This document shows, piece after piece, positions 7,460 through 14,583 of a stretch of DNA of 64,000 nt. Source of the DNA: RYN-230 sp963837335 (GTDB taxonomy: Bacteria; Actinomycetota; Actinomycetes; Streptosporangiales; Streptosporangiaceae). The DNA lies in the NCBI GenBank assembly GCA_963837335.1, contig CAWINS010000020.1, positions 1-64,000 on the forward strand, written 5' to 3'. The stretch's first letter is position 1, and each line of letters opens with the position of its first letter. Under the pieces are notes generated by a model. That model did no database searches, was not told the origin of the DNA, and worked only from the letters and a program-made list of their open reading frames with translations. The translations under genes were made by a program, and so were the position numbers.

Positions 7460-8703
7460 AGCGTCTGTCCGTCCGGGGACAACGCGAACTGCCGCGGGAA
7501 GCTCCCGGCACGGATCTGCCCCACCAAGGCCTGGCCGTGCAGCGCATCCTGGATGCTGACCACGCTCAGCCATTGGGCGCCCCGGCCCGCGAAACGGTTG
7601 GAGTCGGCGACCACCGCCAGCCGTCCGCCGTCGACCAGGACCACGCCGACCGGTGCCGAGCCCACCGGGACATCCGCAACCAGAGCGGGCCTGGCCGGGG
7701 TGAGCCGGGACGTGGCGAAGCCGAGCAGCGCGTCGCTGCCCCGGGCGGTCACCCAGGCCACCTGGCCGCCCGGGGAGAGCACCACCCGGACCGGGCTGGC
7801 ACCCGCGCCGATGGTGGCCCGCACCGCAGCAGCCGGATCCTGTTCCGCCTTAGCGATATCGATGAGCCGGACGACTCCGGGCAGCGAATCCGGGTCCCCC
7901 GGGCAGCGCCGGTTGGTCGCGGGGCCGCGGAGGCCACCGGCTGGGCCCCTGACTTCGCTGGTCACGTACAGCCAGCGACCGTCCGCCGAGATCGCCTCAC
8001 CCACGGGCGCGAACGCGGCCGGTACCCGTCCGACGGTGACTCCCGTGGCCCGGAAACCCGCCGACAGGGCCCGGGCCAGGTCCGAGACCTGAACGGCGCC
8101 GGTACCTTCCAGCGAGGTGAACACGTAATGCCCGCCGGCTGAGGTGGCCACCTCAATGGCCCCGCCGGGTGCGGGCAGGCTTCCCACGACCGCTTGGGCG
8201 GAGCCGGACTCGAGCCGGGCCACGCTGAGCACGGCGGTTTCACTCGTCGCCGCCACCAGCAGGTAGCGCCCGTCGGGGGTCAGCGCCTCACCGAGGCCCT
8301 GCTGGCGGCCGGGCAACGATACGGATTCCAGCACCACCGGCGAGGCCGCACCCGCCCGGAGCACGGTGACCCCGTGGCTGTCGCTGACGAAGACCCACCG
8401 TCCGTCCGGCGAGGTGATCACCCCAAACGGTGCCGGCGGCACGGACGTCATCACCGGCCGGACGCCGGTGAGCGCGCGGGCCGGGGCCACGGCCACGCTG
8501 CACCCGGGCACCTTCAGCGATCCCGCGGGGACGGAGGAAGGAAACGGGGCCGGGGCGGCGGACGTCGCGGCCGGGACACTCGCCGGCTGGGCGGGCGCAG
8601 GAGGTCTGGCTGGCGCCGGCACCGTGGTGCATGAGGCCAGTAACGCCGCTGCTCCAGACGCGACTGTCACGGCCAGCGCCCGGCGGGGCCTCCCCGTGGT
8701 CAT
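7297..8703 (-). CDS. YVTN/NHL-type beta-propeller lipoprotein
   Basis: This 468-residue secreted protein has a lipoprotein signal peptide (SGAAALLASC, lipidated cysteine about residue 25) and an Ala/Pro-rich linker to residue ~60. A WD40-like propeller follows with repeated SPDGRWVFVSD, TPDGRYLLVAA, SADGRWLYVTS and SPDGQTLYVTN blades. Such YncE-like propellers bind surface or periplasmic partners; no catalytic function can be assigned. The natural end of the last blade is near TIRVAGL; the remaining ~40 residues overlap the convergent monooxygenase by 163 bases and look like read-through. Confidence 0.85.
   Translation of the reverse strand: MTTGRPRRALAVTVASGAAALLASCTTVPAPARPPAPAQPASVPAATSAAPAPFPSSVPAGSLKVPGCSVAVAPARALTGVRPVMTSVPPAPFGVITSPDGRWVFVSDSHGVTVLRAGAASPVVLESVSLPGRQQGLGEALTPDGRYLLVAATSETAVLSVARLESGSAQAVVGSLPAPGGAIEVATSAGGHYVFTSLEGTGAVQVSDLARALSAGFRATGVTVGRVPAAFAPVGEAISADGRWLYVTSEVRGPAGGLRGPATNRRCPGDPDSLPGVVRLIDIAKAEQDPAAAVRATIGAGASPVRVVLSPGGQVAWVTARGSDALLGFATSRLTPARPALVADVPVGSAPVGVVLVDGGRLAVVADSNRFAGRGAQWLSVVSIQDALHGQALVGQIRAGSFPRQFALSPDGQTLYVTNFASSQLETIRVAGLVSAAKPRCGKTPGGEALATRVPASRLRTAATPATA
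7368..7399. repeat. Two tandem copies of a 16-base repeat at a convergent gene junction
   Basis: CCGGGGTTTTGCCGCA occurs twice in exact tandem (7368-7383 and 7384-7399) where the tails of the convergent monooxygenase and propeller genes overlap. The ten-base core TTTTGCCGCA appears again at 22124-22133 next to the low-GC island, so it may belong to a small dispersed element. Its insertion could explain why both genes lost their natural stop codons. Confidence 0.6.
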
Positions 8704-8712
8704 GACGCCAGC

Positions 8713-9020
8713 CTAGCCAGCCAGCACGCCACAGGCGCCGGCCTCGCAGGCGGCGAGCGCGTCGCGGATCTCACCCTGAACCCGGGCCAGGTCCGCGATC
8801 GTGGACTCGATGCGGCCCAGCGCCTCACGCAGCCGCCAGCGTTCCGAGGCGCAGGAGGCGTGGCCTGCATCCTGGGCGTGCAACGCGCCAATGATCTCGT
8901 CCAGCGTCAGCCCCAGGCTCTGCAGCCTGCGGGTGAGCCTGATCCGCGCCACGGCTGCCTCGGTATACATGTGATATCCCGCCGCGCCGGACGCGGCCTC
9001 GTACCTTCCCCGGGAGCCAC
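8713..9020 (-). pseudogene. MerR-family regulator lacking its DNA-binding N-terminus
   Basis: The readable frame gives EAASGAAGYHMYTEAAVARIRL, the end of a MerR winged-helix domain, followed by the dimerisation coiled coil and a cysteine-containing tail (ACEAGACGVLAG). The N-terminal helix-turn-helix that should precede GYHMY is missing: an in-frame TGA lies about 20 codons upstream of the ATG at 8970, and no MerR N-terminus is readable in other frames. An 85-residue protein could start at that ATG but could not bind DNA normally. Cysteines in the tail suggest the ancestor sensed a metal or thiol-reactive agent. Confidence 0.65.
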
Positions 9021-9021
9021 C

Positions 9022-9417
9022 GTGGACTCACCCGAGCATCCCCCGCTGCTACTGCCCGTCGCGTGCACGCTGACCGGTACCCCTGGTGCCTTCGCGGAGC
9101 GGATGGCCGAGTACCGGCGCCTGTTCCAGGAGCACCTGACCGGCCGCAGCCGGACCGGCGCCGGCATCCGGTTCTGCTTCCGCGCGGAGCCAGGCGTCGA
9201 GGACTGGGTCCGTGACCTGGCCCGCCGGGAGAAGGCGTGCTGCGGCTTCTTCGACTTCACCGTGACCGCCGACGCCGGGGGGATCCGGTGGGACGCTGCG
9301 GTCGCCGACAACGAGCCGGCCCGGCAGGCGCTGGACGAGTTCTACCGCCTGCCCGACACCCTGGGAACCGGCGATCAGGCGAACGAGCCGTACCGGGCCG
9401 GCCCATCAGGCTCGTAA
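9022..9417 (+). CDS. Conserved hypothetical with ACCGFFDF motif, divergent from MerR remnant
   Basis: This 131-residue soluble protein resembles small actinobacterial proteins with a twin-cysteine ARREKACCGFFDFTV core (about residues 71-85), found beside MerR-type regulators. The function is unknown; the vicinal cysteines suggest metal or thiol chemistry. GTG 9022 is chosen because GGGAG (9012-9016) precedes it by 5 bases and the following sequence begins the conserved region (PVACTLTG). Its intergenic region is where the partner regulator lost its HTH. The 3' end overlaps the convergent reductase gene by 43 bases. Confidence 0.65.
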   Translation: MDSPEHPPLLLPVACTLTGTPGAFAERMAEYRRLFQEHLTGRSRTGAGIRFCFRAEPGVEDWVRDLARREKACCGFFDFTVTADAGGIRWDAAVADNEPARQALDEFYRLPDTLGTGDQANEPYRAGPSGS

Positions 9418-9983
9418 GTCGCGATGATGACGCCGGTACTCGTGCTCGAGGTGCCGGTGAGCCGCAGCGCGGCCGGGCGGGCGCCGTCGCGGAACAGCTT
9501 CTTCCCCGAGCCGAGATGAACGGGAAAGGTCAGCAGGCGGTATTCGTCCACCAGGTCGTGGTCGATGAGGGTCTGAGCCAGCAGGCCGCTGCCGTGGACC
9601 TGCAGCTCACCGCCGGGCCGTTCCTTGAGCTTGGCTACCTCCGCGGCCACGTCCCCGCCGAGGAGCGACGAGTTGGGCCAGCCGACCTCCTCGAGAGTGG
9701 TCGAGGCCACGTATTTCGGCAGCGCGTTGAGCTTGCTCGCGATGGGGTTACCGGGGTCGGTGACCTTCGGCCAGTAGCTCGCGAAGATCTCGTAGGTCTT
9801 GCGGCCGAGCAAGAACGCGTCCACCTGGTCGAACCAGCCCGTCATGGCCGCGCCGAAATCCTGGTCATCGTAGGGGGCAGACCATCCGCCGTGCACGAAG
9901 CCCGGGTCCGAATCTTCGTTCGGGCCGCCCGGCGCCTGCATCACGCCGTCGAGGGTCAGGAAGGTGTGCATGGTCAGTCGCAT
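9375..9983 (-). CDS. Dihydrofolate reductase family protein (RibD C-terminal domain)
   Basis: This 202-residue protein is a stand-alone RibD_C/DHFR-like domain: an N-terminal strand MRLTMHTFLTLDGVMQAPGG, FLLGRKTYEIFASYWP, KYVASTTLEEVGWPNS and HGSGLLAQTLIDHDLVDEYR. Such proteins bind NADPH and reduce unknown small substrates. ATG 9983 follows GAGGAG with good spacing, and upstream in-frame sequence is not protein-like. Two relatives occur in this window, an intact one at 59476-60057 and a remnant at 62022-62223. Confidence 0.85.
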   Translation of the reverse strand: MRLTMHTFLTLDGVMQAPGGPNEDSDPGFVHGGWSAPYDDQDFGAAMTGWFDQVDAFLLGRKTYEIFASYWPKVTDPGNPIASKLNALPKYVASTTLEEVGWPNSSLLGGDVAAEVAKLKERPGGELQVHGSGLLAQTLIDHDLVDEYRLLTFPVHLGSGKKLFRDGARPAALRLTGTSSTSTGVIIATYEPDGPARYGSFA

Positions 9984-10175
9984 CGTCGTCTCCTCGGTTA
10001 TCCGCACTCGCGGGTCACGGTGTCCTGTCCTCATAGACGGCCGGCCAGCCCGCAACTCACCGCCCGCGATGCGCCCTCCGCGCCGACTGATCCCGCCTGG
10101 CCATCCCCCAGGCAGCGGTTGCACGACTCCCCCGGTCAGTGATCCCGTGGAGTCCTAGGCGGAGGGGGATGGTGG

Positions 10176-11346
10176 ATGACTGGGGAGAGCGGGGCGCGGC
10201 CGCGCCGGTGTGCGGTGATCGGCGCTGGGGTGCTCGGCGTATGCCTGGCCGTCCGGCTGGCCGAGGCGGGGGCCGAGGTGACGCTGCTGGAGCGGGACGA
10301 GCCCGGCCAGGCCGCGACCCGGTCGAGTTTCGCCTGGCTGAACTCCAACGACAAAGCGCCCCGCGCTTATCACGACCTCAATGAGGCCGGCCTGCGGGCC
10401 TGGGACCGGCTGGCCGCCCGGCTGGACGGCGCCGCGTGGTACCGGCCTGCCGGGAACCTGGAGTGGGCCGCCAGCCCGGCGCACCGCGCGGAACTCACCG
10501 CCCGGGTGGGCAGGCTCACCCAATGGGGGTATCCGGCGCGCCTGATCGACCCGGCTGAGGCGGCGCACGCTCGAGCCGTCGCTGCGGCTGCCGTTTCCGG
10601 CGCCCGCCATCGCGTGGTTTCCCGGTGAGGGGTACCTGCTTACCACGGCGATGGTCAGTCATCTGGCTGAGCGCGCCGTCCAGCAGGGGGTCAGGGTCAT
10701 GACCGGCGAACCGGGCCGGGTGACCGGCTTCGGGACCGCCGCGGAGGCCGGCCGCCGGGTCCGGCTGGTACGGACCGCCGACGGCCAGGAGATCTGCGCG
10801 GACGTGGTGGTGTGCTGCGCGGGTACGCAGGTCCCCCAGCTCGCGGCGCTGGCCGGTGCGCTCTGCCCGGTCCCGCTGGTCCCCTGGGCGGAACCGGGCG
10901 CCACCGCGCCGGGGCTGGTGGTCCAGGCGGGCCCGGTGGCCGCCCCGGGACCGGTCCGGATCATGCACACGCCCCTGGTGGACCTGCGGCCGCACACCGG
11001 GGGGCTGGTGCACCTGGAAGCGCCCGACGCGGCCGTGGACCTGCACACGCCCGAGCCGGATCTGCGGCGCTGGGCTTTGGAGCTGCTGAGCCGGGCCCGG
11101 GGCGTGGTGGACGGGCTCGACGACGCCTCCGTCACGGGGTACCGGGTGTGCGTGCGCCCGATGCCCGCGGACGGCCGGTCCATCGTGGGCTGGCTGCCCG
11201 GGGCGAGCGGGGTGTACGCGGCGGTGACCCACAGCGGCGTCACCCTCGGCGCGCACCTGGCCGAGCTCATCACCGCCGAGGTCCTGGGCGGCGCGGCTGA
11301 GCCCGAACTCGCGCCGTTCCGGCCGGACCGCTTCATGGCCGGGTAG
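10176..11346 (+). CDS. FAD-dependent oxidoreductase, DAO type (one frame change)
   Basis: The N-terminal segment has the dinucleotide fold CAVIGAGVLGVCLAVRLAE followed by TLLERDEPGQAATRSSFAW, typical of D-amino-acid-oxidase-like flavoproteins (glycine oxidase, DadA, sarcosine oxidase). The frame changes by one base at about 10568: AAHAR joins LEPSLRLPFPAPAIAWFPGEGYL. The C-terminal part ends with RPMPADGRSIVGWLPGASG and VTHSGVTLGAHLAELI, the usual FAD-closing region. ATG 10176 follows GGAGGGGG. The amine substrate is unknown. Because both halves are well conserved, the shift is probably a sequence error. Confidence 0.75.
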
Positions 11347-11446
11347 CGTCCGGCCGGTGAGTTCCCGCGCCCCGGCTCGTCCTACCGGCAGACACGAAGA
11401 GCGCAGCCGCCGGGGAACCCGCCCGGCCGAGAGCAAGGAGCCGCTG

Positions 11447-12133
11447 GTGAGCACGTTCGTGCTGATTCCCGGGGCCGGAGGGACCGCGTCGTTCTGGTAC
11501 CGGGTGACCCCTCTGCTGGAGGCCGGCGGCCACGACGCGATCGCCGTCAACCTGCCGGGCGCCGACGAGTCGGCGGGGCTGCCCGAATATACCGATCTGG
11601 TCCTCGCGGCCATGGCGGACCGGGAGGACGTGGTGCTGGTGGCCCAGTCGATGGGCGCGTTCACCGCGCCGATGGTGTGCGCCCGCGGGCCCGTCCGCCT
11701 GCTGATCCTGGTCAACGCGATGATCCCGCGGCCGGGCGAGACACCCGGTGAGTGGTGGGGCAACACCGGCTCGCAAGAGGCGCTGATCGCCGCCGCCCGG
11801 GATGGTGGCTACCCCGCCGAGATCGATCTGGAGACTTACTTCCTGCACGACCTGCCCGCCGAGGTGCTCGCCTCGGGCGAGGCCTCGGGCGGCCCTGAGG
11901 CCGACATCGCGTTCGGCCAGCCCTGCGCCATCGACCGGTGGCCGGACGTCCCCACCCGGGTGATCTCCGGTCGGGACGACCGCTTGTTCCCGCTGGAGTT
12001 CCAGCGCCGCGTGGCCAAGGACCGCCTCGGGCTCGAGGTCGACGTGGTCCCCGGTGGCCACCTGGCCGCCCTGTCCTACCCCGCGGCACTGGCCGACCAG
12101 ATCCTGCGGACTTCTACCCGAACGGGTAGCTGA
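11447..12133 (+). CDS. Alpha/beta-fold hydrolase (esterase-like)
   Basis: This 228-residue hydrolase begins VSTFVLIPGAGGTASFWYRV with the oxyanion-hole region, has the nucleophile elbow AQSMGAF (serine near residue 74), an aspartate in SGRDDRLFP and a histidine in VPGGHLAAL near the C-terminus. It matches the compact hydroxynitrile-lyase/esterase-like family. GTG 11447 follows AAGGAG closely; an ATG further upstream (11357) would add a low-complexity leader. The substrate is unknown. Confidence 0.82.
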   Translation: MSTFVLIPGAGGTASFWYRVTPLLEAGGHDAIAVNLPGADESAGLPEYTDLVLAAMADREDVVLVAQSMGAFTAPMVCARGPVRLLILVNAMIPRPGETPGEWWGNTGSQEALIAAARDGGYPAEIDLETYFLHDLPAEVLASGEASGGPEADIAFGQPCAIDRWPDVPTRVISGRDDRLFPLEFQRRVAKDRLGLEVDVVPGGHLAALSYPAALADQILRTSTRTGS

Positions 12134-12166
12134 CTCCCGCTCGCCGGACCCGCTACGGTTCACCAC

Positions 12167-13144
12167 ATGCGTCCACCCGCGGCCCTCATCCTGGAGTTAG
12201 CGCACGGCGCGATGTCCACGCACATCCTGGGTGCGCTGGCCCGGCTGGACATCGCCGAGCACCTCGCGGCCGGCCCGCGTGGCCTCGCCGACCTGGCCGC
12301 GGTCACCGGCACCGAACCGGAACTGCTGGACCGGCTGCTGCGCGCGGCCACGGTGCTGGGGCTGGTGGAACGAACCCCGGCGGGACTGTTCACGACCACC
12401 GAGGCCGGTACCTGCCTGCGCGCCGGACCCGGGTCGCTGCGGGACTTCGCGGTGATGCTGTCTGCCCCAGGGCAGCTGCGCCCGCTGGAACTGCTGACCG
12501 AGGCGCTCCGCGGAGAACCGGTCGCCGAGGCGGCTCTGGGCGAGCCCATCTGGGACTACTACCGCGATCACCCGGACGAGGGCGCCGCGTTCGCAGGCGC
12601 GATGAGCGGGGTATCCGCGATGATCGCCGGGCAGGTCGCGGAGGCGGCGGACGTCCGCGAGTGCCGCCGCATCGTGGACGTGGGCGGCGGGCACGGCACG
12701 CTGCTGCGGGCCCTGCTCGCCGCCGCGCCGCAGGCGCAGGGCGTGGTGCTCGACCTGCCCGAGGTGGTCCGCATCGCCCCGGCGGCCGGGCGCATCGAGT
12801 TCGTCGCCGGTGATTTCATGACCAGCGTCCCGGCCGGTGCCGACGTCTACGTGCTCTGCCACATCCTGCACGACTGGGACGACGACGCCGCGCGCCGCAT
12901 CCTGGCGGCCTGCCGCCGGGCGGCCCCGGCGGACGCCCGGCTGCTGATCGTGGAGGCCGTGCTGGCCGATGAGCCCGGCCCGCTCACGCCCGAGGTGCTG
13001 AGCCTGCACGTGCTCGTGATGAGCGGTGGCGGTGAGCGCCGCCGCGACCAGTTCGGCCAGTTGCTCGACTCGGCTGGCTGGCAGCTCGTCCAGGTCACCC
13101 CGCTGCCCGGCGGCCAGAGCATCCTGACCGCCCACCCACGCTGA
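12167..13144 (+). CDS. SAM-dependent O-methyltransferase (COMT/AcsOMT-like)
   Basis: This 325-residue protein has an N-terminal winged-helix dimerisation domain (about 10-90, ILGALARLDIAEHLA) and a class I methyltransferase domain with RIVDVGGGHGTLLRAL for SAM binding, VLDLPEVV, and the catalytic-histidine region CHILHDWDDDAARRIL. The family methylates hydroxyl groups of aromatic or polyketide metabolites. It follows the hydrolase gene after 33 bases, but no biosynthetic cluster is obvious, so the substrate is not assignable. Confidence 0.87.
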   Translation: MRPPAALILELAHGAMSTHILGALARLDIAEHLAAGPRGLADLAAVTGTEPELLDRLLRAATVLGLVERTPAGLFTTTEAGTCLRAGPGSLRDFAVMLSAPGQLRPLELLTEALRGEPVAEAALGEPIWDYYRDHPDEGAAFAGAMSGVSAMIAGQVAEAADVRECRRIVDVGGGHGTLLRALLAAAPQAQGVVLDLPEVVRIAPAAGRIEFVAGDFMTSVPAGADVYVLCHILHDWDDDAARRILAACRRAAPADARLLIVEAVLADEPGPLTPEVLSLHVLVMSGGGERRRDQFGQLLDSAGWQLVQVTPLPGGQSILTAHPR

Positions 13145-13157
13145 CCGGACTGCTGGC

Positions 13158-14407
13158 TCAGCAGGGCAGCAGGCCGAACCTCTGCTTGGCCGCGAGCACG
13201 TGCCCGGCCGCCGCGTCGACCTCGTCGCGGAAGGGCCGCGAGGCGCGGGCCCGGGCCAGTACGGCCTGGGCCATGGCCTCCGCCGGGGCCACGTACTTGG
13301 CGGTCACCAGGTCACCGCCGGCCGCGATGAACTGGACGGCCCGGGCGCCCGGCGGCACGCTGGCCACCGCCTGGGCCGCGCCCAGGTCATCGGAGATGAT
13401 CACGCCACCGAAGTGCATCCGGTCGCGCAGCATGGTGCGCATCACGACCGGGGAGAAGACGGCCAGATGATGCGGGTCGATCCGGGTGTAGGTGGCCAGC
13501 GCCACCATCACCAGCGGCACGCCCGCGCCGATGGCCGCCTGGAAGGTCCGCAGGTAGGGGTCGTCGGGGGTGGTGACCGTGTTGACCACGTCGGCGCTGA
13601 AGTCGGTGTTGCCGCGGACCCGGCCGAGCCCGGGGAAGTGCTTGGCGGTGGTCGCCTCGCCCGCCTGGGTCATGCCGCGGATGAACGCGACGCCGTGGCG
13701 GGCCACCACGGCCGGGGTGTGGCCGAACTCCCGCATCAGCTGCCCGATCGGCGCGTTCTGGGTGGTGTCCGCGGCCGGTACCACGTCCATGACCGGGGCG
13801 AAGTTGAGGTTGACCCCCGCGGCCCGGAGCTCCTGACCCCAGGTCCGCGCCAGGCGCTGCAATTGGGCGGGGGGCAGCATTCCCTGCGCGACGGCGCTCG
13901 GCATGGTGGCGAACCCCGGGCCCTGCAGCGCCTGGACCTCGCCGCCTTCCTGGTTGGCGGCCACGAAGAACCGGACCCCGCCGGTCACCTGGGGCGAGGT
14001 CAGCGACTGCACGGCCCGGCTGACGGCGCCAACGCCCGCGACGCCGGCGGTGTCGGTGGCGATGAAGCTGACCGAGCCGAAGTGGTACGCCCGGATCGCG
14101 CTCGCCGTGGCGGAATCCAGCACGCTGCCGGCCAGCCCCACGACGAACAGCTGCCCGACCCGCTGGGGCAGCGTCATCCGGGCCAGTACCTGGTCCGCGC
14201 ACGACCGGGACGGGGCGGCGGGACTGGCCGCCGCGGAGCGCGCCGTGGCCGGGGCGCCGGTGGTGTGACCGCCCGGGGGCCGGAGCCTGGCGAGGACGGG
14301 GCCCCGGCGGTGCCCGCACACCCGGCCAGCATGGCGAGCAGCAAGCCGGCCAGCACGAGGGGCACCCAGGCCCGCCGGGCCGGGTGAACCTCGTCCCGGG
14401 TCAGCAT
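13158..14407 (-). CDS. GH3-family lipoprotein, beta-N-acetylhexosaminidase-like (one frame change)
   Basis: The gene starts at ATG 14407 with a lipoprotein signal (VLAGLLLAMLAGCAGT) and continues in another frame from about 14270, next to a run of five G on the plus strand, as a GH3 domain: MTLPQRVGQLFVVGL, VAANQEGGEVQALQGPGF, INLNFAPV-like VNLNFAPVMDV, KHFPGLGRVRGNTDF and the nucleophile region IISDDLGAAQAV. NagZ enzymes remove N-acetylglucosamine from peptidoglycan fragments. The loop here has GLGRVRGNTD rather than the NagZ form with the Asp-His acid/base pair, so its chemistry may differ. Confidence 0.8.
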
Positions 14408-14583
14408 CCGCCCAGCCTAAGAGCAGATCAGCCAGGAAGAGGCCGCCAGGCGGGGCCGGGAAGGAGCCGGGAAAAGGCCGGGCAGCGACGCCTCCGGTCT
14501 GCGGTGCAATCGATCCGAGCATCCACAATGCCCGTTCCTTACCCAATCTTTACGCGGCCCGGCGAGAGTGGGAGTCTTTCCGC

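Noticed and set aside
13200..14387. Long rightward open frame opposite the GH3 gene
   Set aside because: Composition (Gly, Arg, His) and lack of motifs mark it as antisense of the GH3 coding sequence.
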